Assembly: GCA_905250075.1 (NCBI GenBank)
Contig: CAJNOP010000378.1
Coordinates: 107,288-171,287, forward strand
Length of the DNA stretch: 64,000 nucleotides
DNA from: Rotaria sp. Silwood1
Lineage: Eukaryota; Rotifera; Eurotatoria; Philodinida; Philodinidae
Direction of reading: 5' to 3'
Numbering within the stretch: position 1 is the stretch's first letter; every line of letters begins with the position of its first letter. Shown here one piece after another: positions 48,190 to 58,625 of this stretch. The notes under the pieces were generated by a model, which made no database searches, was not told where the DNA came from, and saw only the letters and a program-made list of their open reading frames with translations. The translations under genes and the position numbers were made by a program.

Positions 48190-48420
48190 TGGATGAAAAA
48201 AGCGTCAAGAAGATGCCCGCCACTTCTAAAAGTGCTTCTGTAACAAAAGCATCTAAAACGCCTTCTACTATTGTTTAGTCTCAGAATATACCGACCGGAC
48301 GATGTATTCTTCAAAATTTTGTTCTTATTTAGCTCAACGCTTACATTGACGAATCAAACGATCACGTTCATCATTTGTTGGCTCTATTACGACGCCATCT
48401 CAATAGAATCAGTAATGGGC
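48190..48420 (+). pseudogene. 5' part of a broken gene truncated by the inverted-repeat element
   Basis: From ATG 48190 one frame reads a basic Ser/Thr/Lys-rich N-terminus (MPATSKSASVTKASKTPST), then TAG at 48277. The same frame continues as protein-like sequence, NIPTGRCILQNFVLI, a second TAG, then LNAYIDESNDHVHHLLALL. The second TAG lies where a Trp would fit a motif I associate, from memory and unverified, with multi-copy bdelloid proteins. Protein-like sequence ends where the long inverted repeat starts. It looks like a promoter-bearing gene cut off and decayed. Short introns ending at TTTAG or CTCAG are an alternative to the stops. Confidence 0.4.
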
Positions 48421-48564
48421 GGGAGACGGTTGGTCGACGAAATGACCCTAATGGAAAATAATTTGAGTAGTAATTTCTTTCGAAGCATTTATACTTCTTT
48501 TTTCAACAGTATGCTACTCTCGACTCACAGGAAAACGTTCGCAGACACTTTATAGTGTATTGAA

Positions 48565-49607
48565 TAGAGTCCTGTGGAACCACGATTTTTTGGTCCTATC
48601 TCGATCCCGAATCATAAGCACGGGGTGCCAATTCTATCCAGGTCCCACCGTTTTGGTCCTGAAGACTCTCACGGTCTGTGCATGATATGTTTTCCTAACC
48701 AGGTACTCCCATCCTTGTTACACTAATTATTCTGGGGGATTGATGATCCTGAACCAAGATCTCTAATCAAGAATGTGCATACAAATTGTCATATCATGTA
48801 GACGCAGAACCCACGGAAACAATGTAAACCTGACCGACTGGCTAAGATTTTCAACAGGATCAAAGTTGCCTGAGTCTTTGGGCCAAGCGACTCATGGAAA
48901 AATCGTTGCAAGTCAGCACACAAAAAGATTACATGACAGTTACATCCGACAACTTTTTCTTCATCTGTCAGAGATTTCTTTATGGCTTTCCTATTAGAGT
49001 TCTAAAGCTCAGGTTTCGAAGGATCACTTTTGTATTAACTTTATGAAAAAGATCTGTGAATTTATCGCCGCTGTATTTTGTAAATAGTAAGATATATTTA
49101 GAGTGCATAAGTACTAGATGACAACTCAAAAGGGTATGATGCTTATTTTCTGCAGTGACATATTACAATGAAAAGAAGAGTAATTATTGATCACTTGGAT
49201 TGTTTAATGAATTTATTTCATTATTATCTTTCTATCATCAAATTTAGACGAAATCTCTGATATAGATACTATTAAGACCCTAGATATTAAACGCTGCACT
49301 ATAACTTGATGAATCGAACTCGGAAAAGCCTCTTAGATACCTAATAGGCTAAAAACCTAACATTAATCAGATAGCTTAACGATGAACTGACAAAGATTCA
49401 ATTCTATCCCTTCCCATGAGTTTTCTATGTATGAGTTAAAAAACAAACTAATCAGCAATACTGAACTGCAGATATCATAATACATGCAGCAATCATCTTT
49501 TATTTTTGTGACTACAACAGGATTCACCTTTGGTCCCGTCTTGATCCTGGCTCAGTAGTTTTCTGGAAATTTGGTCCAAGTCCCGCTCTTGGTCCTGCAG
49601 GGCTCTA
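48565..49607. mobile_element. Non-autonomous hAT-like element in the left arm
   Basis: The left end is TAGAGTCCTGTGGAACC and the right end, read inward, TAGAGCCCTGCAGGACC. The flanks GTATTGAA (48557-48564) and ATAGTGAA (49608-49615) are an imperfect 8-bp target duplication. The uninterrupted right arm shows the empty site (GTAGTGAA) and differs from each copy by one base. Subterminal GGTCC motifs occur repeatedly near both ends. No transposase frame is present. Confidence 0.75.
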
Positions 49608-51766
49608 ATAGTGAATAAGAGAATCCATCTGCCTTCTTACACTAGTTTTCTCCTAAAAATAGCATCATGGGATTCCTCTGCTAACAAGTCAACTTGATTG
49701 CGAAAGAACCATTTTTTCAAGGTAGATAGAACTCATTGAGAGCTACAAAATGGTAAGACCAATATGTATGCAAAAATGCTGTCCTCGATGTTTTCTAAAG
49801 AACACACTGTTGAAATACTATAATAAATGCATAGGTAGGACACTTGTGTTTCGATTATGTCAACTAAGGAGAGATTGTTCCAGTACTCATATGGAGTGTG
49901 GATACAGAAGCAACTTAAGAAAACGGAAAATGAATAGTGGTAGTCGAAAAAGAGTTCAAAAAAGCATTCATGTATAAACTGTTGAGATAAAGAAAACGGT
50001 TTAACATTACAAACCTCTGGTTGAAAAAAAATATTGGACTTTAAATGAACTCGAATATAGGTTCACGTATAAAGTTGCCCAGAAGATTTTTGAATGAAAC
50101 CAAACACACTTTAATAAAATATCTCTGAGTTTGTTCTTAGGTTGATACGAACTCTTTACTGACGAAATTTCGATTTGCCTCTTTGCGACTATGCTTTATC
50201 ATACAATCATAATCATATGCCAGGAGATGATTATTCGTTTGGACTTCTATTGCAGTGCGACTGGATTCCTGCTCCGAGAAACTGTTTGATTCCTTTTCGA
50301 TTCTGTTGGCAAAAGAACTCATTTCGAGAACAGTTATGAGGGATTCCATACGATGATACATACTCCTATTCCCCAAATGCTCGGGCTCGGCCTTTTGGTG
50401 TCTTGTGTGGGCTTTTTCTAGCTCTACTCGAGTGGTATTCTTGCTTAAAAAGTTAATTTGGTTCTATGGAATAGAGCTGATGAGGGAAGGTCTCCAAGTG
50501 TCAAATCACTTTTTGATCGACTATATGCTCAAACGATAGACTTTAATGAGCTATCAAATTAGCCGACAAGAGTTTGGTTTTCTAGACCTCTTGAGCCGGA
50601 ATATATGATTATTACTATTACTAGTTTTGTTTTAATAGTGAACTGATATATTCGGTATTTTGACTAAACATGCTTCGATCCCACTCAAATTCATATCAGT
50701 ACTAAGGAACTCAGTACGGATGAAGATTTCAGAGTTTGAAGATAAATCATTGTTTCTTATCGAATATATAAATCTGTTTGACATACTGATAGATTATTAA
50801 AAAGCAGCATGTGTTCTTGCTGAAAGATGCAAGTATCGAGTTCATCTGATATTATCAACACACATTCATTTTATAGTGAGCATGCATGTAGAACTACCAG
50901 CTCATTTGTCGATACTTTTGTTAATAAAATTCGAGAAATGAATTTGTGTATTTTTCATTATAGAACATACAGTACTAATATAGTAGACTTCATTTCTGAA
51001 AGATGTCGATATCTGGCATGTGTATTTCATTGGCCAAAATAATCCTTTTTTTTGTTTGAATACGTTCGTTGCATAGAATCGTTGATGATCGAAATCGGCA
51101 ATGAGAGGTAATTGGATGCTGACGTAGTTCAAAAGTAAATGATATGTAAAGTAAAAGGAGTGCCTAGGGGAGTATATGATCGCCCAAAAGGAAAAATATA
51201 TATATATATTTAATCGCGATGCATAATTTCTATTACTATTACAGATATTATCGATGTGATTGCTCCTCATGTTTGTTGATTGGGTGTAGTTATCTTGACT
51301 ATATATTATGTATTGAAAATTTTCTCAACAACACTCACTTCCACTGATTAAATGATTCAATCCATTTGCTTTGTTTTTTGTTGACTCTTTTTTGATTTAT
51401 TAACACGTTACTGAGCTTATATCACATGATGAAAATTAAACAATGTCATCGTTACAATTTTTGTTACCAAAAGTATCGACAAATGAGCTGGTAGTTCTAC
51501 ATGCATGCTCACTATGAAATGAATGTGTGTTGATAATATCAGATGAACTCGATACTTGCATCTTTCAGCAAGAACACATGCTGCTTTTTAATAATCTATC
51601 AGTATGTCAAACAGATTTATATATTCGATAAGAAACAATGATTTATCTTCAAACTCTGAAATCTTCATCAGTAGTGAGTTCCTTAGTACTGATATGAATT
51701 TGAGTGGGATCGAAGCATGTTTAGTCAAGATATTGAATATATCAGTCCACTATTACATCAAAACTA

Positions 51767-52358
51767 ATGTCGGATTTTTTTAAAAGTACCAACGACTATC
51801 TTTTGAATAACTTTATAACGGTTCTAATTATAAAGCTCGGGTTTTCACCATTAGAAAGAGCAAGTCGAGGGACGTCGATCTCTATAAAATTCATTAGGTT
51901 TACGAGTCTTTTGTATGGTTGTTTGCAGTCGAGTATCTTATCGGTTGTCTATTTTCATGAGTTTCCATGACAATTTACCATCTAATTGGACCAAAATGTA
52001 GCCTAAATCGTTCTGTATTTGTGTTAAAATTTTCAAATTTTACTATTTTATCCTTGATTTCTTTTTCTTATGCCTTGATGTTAAAAAGTGAACATTTTGG
52101 CACAAATGTAGAACGGCTTAGCCTACATTTTGGTCCAATTAGATGTTAAATTGTCATGGAAACTCATGAAAATAGACAACCGATAAGATACTCGATTGCA
52201 AAAAACCATACAAAAGACTCGTAAACCTAATGAATTTTATAGAGATCGACGTTCCCCGACTTTCTTTTTCTAATGGTGAAAACCCGAGCTTTATAACTAG
52301 AACCGTTATAAAGTTATTCAAAAAAATAGTCGTTGGTACTTTAAAAAAAATCCGACAT
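51767..52358. mobile_element. TA-flanked foldback MITE in the right arm
   Basis: Starts ATGTCGGATTTTTTT and ends AAAAAAAATCCGACAT. Arms of about 248 bp (51767-52014 and 52110-52358) are inverted copies around a 95-bp loop, so the element is almost all inverted repeat. Flanking TA dinucleotides (51765-51766 and 52359-52360) replace a single TA in the corresponding left arm, which provides the empty site. This is a Tc1/mariner-type signature. Confidence 0.88.
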
Positions 52359-53004
52359 TAGTAATAGTAATAATCGTATATCCCAGCTCAAGAGATCTAG
52401 AAAATCAAACTCTTGTCGGCTAATTTGATAGCTCATTAAAGTCTATCGTTTGAGCATATAGTCGATCAAAAAATGATTTGATAGTTGGAAACCTTCTCTC
52501 TTAAGATCAAATGCACACAATTGTTCTACGCTTGCAATTATTATATGTTTTCAACAATTTGGTCTTTAGAAAATATCGAGGACAGCATTTTTTTTCATAC
52601 ATATTATTCTTACCATTTTGTAGCTCTTGGTGAACTCTATCGATCCTGAAAAAATGGCTCTTTCGAAATCAAATCGACTTGTTATCACAGGAATCACATG
52701 ATGCTATTATTAGGAGAGATCTATTGTGAGGAGGCTGATAGATTTTTTTATTCACTACACTATAAAGTGTCTGCAAAAATTATTCTGTGAGTCAAGAGTA
52801 GTATACTGTTGAAGAGAGAAGCATAAATTCTATGGAAGAGGTTATGAACCAAATGATTGTTGTATATAGGTCGATCTGTCAACCAACCTTTCCTCGTTCT
52901 TCTCTTAAAGTAGAGTACTTGATAGTCATTCTTTTCAGATACTAGTGAAGTAGTAAAGCAACAGTAGCTGTTAGTGTAAACAGAAAAAAAGAGTTTCAGC
53001 AGAA

Positions 53005-53322
53005 ATGAGTGAACCGAATGCAATGTACAATCCGATCAATCACTATGGCTTACCATCAAAGGTAGCACAAGAGGCGTACGGCTTATTTATGAAATTTGAT
53101 CGTAATCGTAATGGTTCAATTACATTAGATGAAATACAAGAATGTGTGAGACTTGCGAAAGTACAATTTGAAGATACTGATATGGATAAGATGCTTCTTA
53201 AATATATGGATTTAAATGAAGATGGTACTGTATCACTTGATGAATTTATGAAGTTTATGGCTGCTGTTCATCGTAATGAATGTCAGGAATTTAAACCATT
53301 TGTTACCGATGTCAAAAAATGA
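53005..53322 (+). CDS. Small two-EF-hand calcium-binding protein
   Basis: 105 residues. Two canonical EF-hand loops are visible: D32-RNRNGSITLDE43 and D69-LNEDGTVSLDE80, each with acidic or Asn ligands at positions 1, 3 and 5, Gly at 6 and Glu at 12. Both should bind Ca2+. The overall size and single pair resemble calmodulin-like half proteins or short sensors. The start is supported by the MSEPNAMYNP leader and an upstream TTTCAG about 10 nt before ATG, a possible trans-splice acceptor. It begins about 115 bp beyond the right end of the inverted-repeat structure and is intact. Confidence 0.85.
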   Translation: MSEPNAMYNPINHYGLPSKVAQEAYGLFMKFDRNRNGSITLDEIQECVRLAKVQFEDTDMDKMLLKYMDLNEDGTVSLDEFMKFMAAVHRNECQEFKPFVTDVKK

Positions 53323-53790
53323 TGAAGGACATGGTGATATATAAAAAGACATTTTCAAATATGGCAGAACTTTACGTTTTTTTCTTATCTACTTATAAGA
53401 TTTTTTTGGATGTTATTATATCAGTGAATTGCATCTTTTTTTCGTAAAATTCAAAAAATAATAAGAGTGTGAATTCATAAAAAATAGACCACAATATTCA
53501 AAAGGAGCGGTGTCAATGACGAGATATACATATCTTTCTGGCCAAAATAAACGACACACCTTATTTTTTTCGATTATTTCTCTCTACCATTCTCGTTTGA
53601 TCTCATATTTATACCACAAATATATCTTTAAGGGTGTACGTGCCAGGGTGTTAGTGAAGAATTTAGCTGCCACGATCGCGATTTCGTCCATACTAAAGGA
53701 CTCACCAGGTGGCTTTAATTCATCCTACATATAGTCCTTACGAAGATCGATACGGCTATTTCGAAACTACCAGTATGCCTCTTAAGAATA
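53323..53790. other. Downstream of the EF-hand gene
   Basis: AT-rich 3' flank. An AGGGTGTACGTGCCAGGGTG stretch near 53632-53651 weakly resembles telomere-like sequence. No supported frame. Confidence 0.35.
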
Positions 53791-53863
53791 GGGATGTGGC
53801 TGCGGCTGTGGTTTGTACGAAAGAAAGACGCCGACATCGACATTCACACCGACACACCCACAC
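53791..53863. repeat. Telomere-like foldback P (degenerate)
   Basis: GGGATGTGGCTGCGGCTGTG, a centre GTTTGTACGAAAGAAAGACG, then CCGACATCGACATTCACACC and GACACACCCACACG. Confidence 0.6.
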
Positions 53864-54719
53864 GTTATCCATGTATGCTGTATCTTCACCAAATGTTATC
53901 GTAATATGCAAAGCGCAAATCGTAGCACAAAGATCTATGATGAGCTGTTCAAAGTCATGACAATTGATGTAATTCAGTGAGAGAGAAAAACATGTGTGTC
54001 AAATGATTTCATACAAGCGAACACACTTTTGCCTGTTTATTATAAAGTTCCTCTGGTGAATGAATGGCAAGACAGTGAAGTTAAGAAACATACAATAACA
54101 AACTAGCAAGTTGATTGATGTGTATAATATTGTTGATACCGAGGTGTTCGATTGAACTGTAGTCGTTGGCGAAGATTGGCAATGGCTCCTTTCTGAATCC
54201 TTCGCTCAGTGATAATTGGCAATATTTTAATGCATGTAGACTAAATATTTGACGATACAGGGCCTTGATTCCTGTAAAAGGGACCGACAGAAAGGATAAT
54301 CAATGAAGATACAAATGATAGAGAAACTATTTGAAGAAGAAGTTCTTCCATATATTTAGATTCAATTTGATCAAGAACAAGTCTTTCAAATCGGAAAAAT
54401 TTTGTTAGTATATGAGTCGAAAAAAAGATTAAATCATAAATAATAGGATTTGATACTCAAAAAGAATTAATTCGATGCACATGGGTTATAAAAATATCTG
54501 TATTGTAACGTTCAAAACCCGATTTTGACATGAATGAGATATTGATGTTAATTGGAAATCTTGAATTGGCAATAAGATTACGAAGTCGTATATTCAGATT
54601 GAAAAAAAGCTTCATATATATCATACATATCCAGATATTCGAATATTTCGTATCGCAGTTCATTGCACAGATCTTTAAAATTGGTAATAATTTATCTTGA
54701 TAATCTCAACAACAAGAGT
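53864..54719. other. Intergenic, nothing recognised
   Basis: AT-rich with no supported frame on either strand. Confidence 0.4.
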
Positions 54720-54833
54720 AAGGTGTGGGTGTGGAAGTCTAGGAAAATAGGACCTACGACCGCATCTACACCCACACCCACGAGTACACTCACACACTCA
54801 CACTCACACCCACCTATACCCACACCCATACCC
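54720..54833. repeat. Telomere-like foldback Q
   Basis: A short G-rich arm AAGGTGTGGGTGTGG, a centre AAGTCTAGGAAAATAGGACC, then a long C-rich arm (CTACACCCACACCCACGAGT and many CACACTCACA units). The GT-rich arm is far shorter than the CA-rich arm. Confidence 0.8.
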
Positions 54834-55190
54834 GCATTGCATTTACAGAAGGATCGAAGCTTGGGACGTCTATAGAGAAATTAAAATTTCTCAATATCTG
54901 TAAATAAATCTTCCGACGAGTTGTCATTAAAATCAATTTCGTCATAGACTCCTTTGATTTGGAGAGTATGTAGCAATAAACAGACAAGAAGAACTTATGA
55001 TCTCGATTTTATTTTCATTCAAGTATATACAAAAAAACAAATAATTATATAAATTAATAAAGGATAAAAATAAAGTTCATAAATACTTATGAAAAAGGAA
55101 TGTTTGGATTCATTCAGATCATAATTAAGCAATCACATTCTTCAAAACCAAAATTAAATGAAGATTTTTATTTGAATTATCCATTGTAAT
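54834..55190. other. Intergenic downstream of the GTPase gene
   Basis: AT-rich 3' flank, nothing recognised. Confidence 0.4.
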
Positions 55191-58100
55191 TTATTCAAAC
55201 CTGTAGGAAATTTCCTTTTCATGCTGCTTCAGATAATTTTCTTGGCCTTGTTCAATAATATCCAATTGTTTTTTCATATCATCAATCGTGCTAATAGTTT
55301 CGATTAGTTTATAGATCTTCTGTAAATCGATATTTGGACATTTCAATTTGAATGCATTTTGCTTTTCTTCATATTTTTTTCTTAATTCAATCAATATATT
55401 TCGTATTTGTGAGTTCAGACATTGAGAACCTTTTGCTGAACAAATTTGACTTTCCTCATCAATTATTTGTTTGAGTGCATTCAAGAAAGGATCTTTGAGT
55501 TTTGATGTATTCGAAACATAAACATAAAAGTGAGCAAACTCAAAAACAACTTCTTTAAGTTGATTGTAATTGGACTTCATTTCGATATCAGATTGTTCAT
55601 CTTCTTCATAGGTAATTTCATATTTAAGTATATAGTTGTCGTCAATATGTTTCTTAAGAATACAATCATATTCATCATATTCGTCATAAACTAAATACAA
55701 ATCATCAGGTAGACTCCAAATATTGCTGTGTTGCTTTGAAGTACGTTTGGTCTCATAAGAAATACTTGAAGATTGTGGGATAATAACAAGATTAAGCTTT
55801 ATTTGTGTCTTTGAATGCTTTTCTTTTTTCAATATAATATTTCGAAGCATATTTCGCATTGTTTCTAATATCGGAAAGATTCTTTGACTGATTTTAATTT
55901 GTAAATGTTCAATTGATTGCCATTGACTATGATCATAAGGGTCTAACGTTTCAGAAATATATTGAAAAAGTCGATTTGATTCAGTTACTGACACTTTCCA
56001 ACTTGTTTGATATTCTTCTTCTTCATATGTATCGAATTCGATTTTATTTTGAAGAGCAATTAAATAACGAAATGCTTCATTATCGAAACAAAAAACATTC
56101 GATTTATTAAATGGAATATCTTTAGTTGGTAAATTATTAATCATTTTTTTGATTAATGGAGCAGTATCACCTGGAGCAAAGAAAGTTGATCGAGTATTCG
56201 TAAAACAAAAGATAATATTATGACGAGCATTTTCACTAAGAAAATTAAGTAAATGAGTGAAATATGATCGAAGAACAATATTTAATTTTGATTCATTCGG
56301 CTTAAGAAGTATACAAATTGCATTTAAATGTGAGAGATTATTGATAAATGATAAAATATGTTGCATATTGTAATCATCTTGATCTAGACCACGAGTATCA
56401 CCCATTCCTGGTGTATCAATTATTCTAAAGTAAGTGTGAGTATCAATTTTAAAAACATACGATTTACAATGTTGAGTTACTGATTGACCCGGATGATCAT
56501 AATCTTCATTGGAATCGGCATCACCAAATTTAACAATTTGCTCTTCAAAACTGTGACCAACTGTCAAAAGAAATGAGACAGGCATAAGTATTACAGGGTC
56601 ACTTGAACGAGCTGCTTCAAACGTTTCAAATTGAAGATAATTGACAAAAGCATTGATGAATGTTGATTTACCTACACCAGATTCACCGAGCAGAAGAACA
56701 TTGATATAATTAGTAGTTGGCAGAGATGGTAACGTATCAACCTGTTGTTTAGTTGATGGTGTTAAGTCAGAAGTTGATTGAGTCTGTAATTCTGGTAAGT
56801 GATCTTGCATTTGTTCACCGTTGAAGTATTCATTTAATGGGAATTGATTATTCGACGATGAAGAATTTTTCAAACTTGGTGAACCCAATAATCTTTCATT
56901 GTCATTTGACTGGTTTTTTGATGATTGTACGAGTTCTGAAATTGATATTGATGGCATATTTGATAGACTATTTGGTTTTTGATCATGTGCTAATTTTTCA
57001 CTTAGTACAAAAATATGTATTTCATTTACTGATATTGGAGATTTCATTGGTGTGACTGTTTCATCAATGTTATTAGATTGTTTATTTGGAATATTTGAAT
57101 TCTTAGTATTTTTTTGTTGCAAATCGTTTGTGCGTTTTTTATTATTTGTAGATGCTTGAGAATCGTTTGCTGACATGTTTTCATTTGACGATACTGGTGG
57201 TTGCCATGATGTATGTGTTTTTTTTGTGCTCTTAGGCTGTTCACTTGAAGGATTTGAATCTTCGGTATTTTTTTGTTGGGAATTGTTTACGCTATTTTTA
57301 TTATTTGCAGGTACTTGAGAATGGTCCGTTTGAATATTTTTATTTGGCAATACTAGTGGTTTCGGTGGTGTGATTTTTTCGTTTATACTCGTAGGCTGTT
57401 CATTTGTAATATTTGAATCTTTATTGTTTTTCTGTTGGAAATCGCTTATGAAGTTTTCATTATTCGAAGATACCTGAGAATGTTTTGTAGGAATGTTAAT
57501 TTCATTTGGTAATAATATGTTGAATTTTTTAGTGAGAGTTATGGTGGCTTGCTCATACGAAAGTATTCCCTTTCGAACTTTAATAATCAAATCACAAATG
57601 CGTGTGGTTTCTCGTGGATATGTTGTTAGTGCCTTTTTGATTTTGTTTTGGACTATATCAAGTTGTGCTTGAGAATATTCTTCCATTGCATTTCTCGCTT
57701 CTTGTTCGATCGGAATAACTAACTCTGGTTTTTGAGTTGATAACTGAAGCAAATATTGTTTGACACTTCTATGAAATGAGGATTCAAGCAGAATAAATTT
57801 ATCTTCCTGGGCAGAGTGATTAGGATAAAACCATTTGATATCACGAAGACTATATTCCAACGGATGGTAACGGTAAGCATGTGGCATTTTTATAGTTATT
57901 GAGTCCAATAGTACAGGTAATTGGTGTATTTGGGTTAGTTCAGGTGTATTAGAGAAGATTTCGATAATCTTGATTCGACTCAGGGAAATTTTCTCTGCTG
58001 TTTTTAATTCAAACTTGTCAGTTGTTAATCGTTTACATATTTCTTGGAATAATATATCAAGAGAAGTTTCATTATTAGAAGATAGTTCTAATACGGCAAG

Positions 58101-58625
58101 CACTTGAATACCTGATTTGATTCCTGAAATAATGTGAGTTGCATTGATTTTAGGTATCTCTCTCGGAATATATTGTCTAACTACCTTTGGAGCAAATTTA
58201 ATTGATTCATGTTGACCAGAATAATAATAGTAAAAAAATCGAATGTTTTGATTGCTCGGAAATGAATAATTAACTAATGAAAGCATACCTTCTCCTGGTA
58301 CAATATTTAAGATAACATTCAGCCATAGTTCATCATGAATACCAATATCATGAAATAACTTTTGACAATCAAATGTATCACTGTTCATTACGGTACATCG
58401 GACTACTTCCACGGGTATTATTTTTGTTGTGGGAGTTTTCCCCAATGGTAATGTTTTAAGTATTTGATCTGTTCTTACATCATAGAAAGAGCCAAGAACA
58501 CCGGAGTGATTGACAGCTAAACGTCTTATGGAATCTTCATCCAATGTTAGAGCGTTGTTAGCATATTTTATCATAGCCGCTCCAGTATTTCGAAATCTTT
58601 GTGATAAAGAAACAGGACCACTCAT
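55191..58625 (-). CDS. Large GTPase with a stonustoxin-like N-terminal region
   Basis: Intronless, 1144 residues. Residues about 35-300 resemble the N-terminal region shared by stonustoxin-type pore-forming proteins and many non-toxin eukaryotic relatives (HSGVLGSFYDVRTDQIL). Residues 374-533 hold three tandem low-complexity repeats. The G domain follows: P-loop GESGVGKST (647-655), switch region, DTPG (737-740) and TNTR (809-812) in place of the usual N/TKxD base-recognition motif. It resembles AIG1/GIMAP- or septin-like GTPases, often membrane-associated and immune-related in animals. The C-terminal 200 residues are charged and helical, with coiled-coil propensity. I infer a GTP-driven scaffold or defence protein. 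Nothing indicates a secreted toxin, since there is no signal peptide. Confidence 0.8.
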   Translation of the reverse strand: MSGPVSLSQRFRNTGAAMIKYANNALTLDEDSIRRLAVNHSGVLGSFYDVRTDQILKTLPLGKTPTTKIIPVEVVRCTVMNSDTFDCQKLFHDIGIHDELWLNVILNIVPGEGMLSLVNYSFPSNQNIRFFYYYYSGQHESIKFAPKVVRQYIPREIPKINATHIISGIKSGIQVLAVLELSSNNETSLDILFQEICKRLTTDKFELKTAEKISLSRIKIIEIFSNTPELTQIHQLPVLLDSITIKMPHAYRYHPLEYSLRDIKWFYPNHSAQEDKFILLESSFHRSVKQYLLQLSTQKPELVIPIEQEARNAMEEYSQAQLDIVQNKIKKALTTYPRETTRICDLIIKVRKGILSYEQATITLTKKFNILLPNEINIPTKHSQVSSNNENFISDFQQKNNKDSNITNEQPTSINEKITPPKPLVLPNKNIQTDHSQVPANNKNSVNNSQQKNTEDSNPSSEQPKSTKKTHTSWQPPVSSNENMSANDSQASTNNKKRTNDLQQKNTKNSNIPNKQSNNIDETVTPMKSPISVNEIHIFVLSEKLAHDQKPNSLSNMPSISISELVQSSKNQSNDNERLLGSPSLKNSSSSNNQFPLNEYFNGEQMQDHLPELQTQSTSDLTPSTKQQVDTLPSLPTTNYINVLLLGESGVGKSTFINAFVNYLQFETFEAARSSDPVILMPVSFLLTVGHSFEEQIVKFGDADSNEDYDHPGQSVTQHCKSYVFKIDTHTYFRIIDTPGMGDTRGLDQDDYNMQHILSFINNLSHLNAICILLKPNESKLNIVLRSYFTHLLNFLSENARHNIIFCFTNTRSTFFAPGDTAPLIKKMINNLPTKDIPFNKSNVFCFDNEAFRYLIALQNKIEFDTYEEEEYQTSWKVSVTESNRLFQYISETLDPYDHSQWQSIEHLQIKISQRIFPILETMRNMLRNIILKKEKHSKTQIKLNLVIIPQSSSISYETKRTSKQHSNIWSLPDDLYLVYDEYDEYDCILKKHIDDNYILKYEITYEEDEQSDIEMKSNYNQLKEVVFEFAHFYVYVSNTSKLKDPFLNALKQIIDEESQICSAKGSQCLNSQIRNILIELRKKYEEKQNAFKLKCPNIDLQKIYKLIETISTIDDMKKQLDIIEQGQENYLKQHEKEISYRFE
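57027..57506 (-). repeat. Three tandem repeats of 53-54 codons inside the GTPase gene
   Basis: Residues 374-427, 428-480 and 481-533 align with each other, each containing a conserved QQKN core, HSQ or DSQ upstream and a Pro-rich end. At DNA level the unit is about 159 bp. Asn, Ser, Gln and Lys dominate, which suggests a disordered linker that can expand or contract. Confidence 0.7.

Larger units (their letters stand above)
48420..52890. mobile_element. Long inverted-repeat structure carrying nested insertions
   Basis: The left arm (about 48420-50935) and right arm (about 51450-52890) are inverted copies. Matching segments are 48420-48560 with 52755-52890, 49610-49870 with 52480-52750, 50487-50640 with 52361-52480, and 50640-50930 with 51450-51765. 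The central spacer is about 515 bp. After removal of the nested hAT-like (48565-49607) and TA-flanked (51767-52358) elements, plus an extra about 610 bp (49875-50484) present only in the left arm, the arms are collinear. It may be a foldback transposon or a small genomic palindrome. The outermost ends are too diverged to define target duplications. Confidence 0.75.

Noticed and set aside
48271..48555. Frames at 48271-48555 and 52760-53023 sharing the C-terminal motif FADTL, taken as paralogous genes
   Set aside because: The similarity is explained by the two arms of the long inverted repeat. Neither has independent coding support.
50827..52149. Short frames within the inverted repeat and the nested MITE
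   Set aside because: They fall in palindromic DNA and mirror each other, with no transposase motifs.
55191..58625. GTPase gene as a toxin gene
   Set aside because: Only the N-terminal region resembles stonustoxin-type proteins. It lacks a signal peptide and is fused to a GTPase, which suggests an intracellular role.
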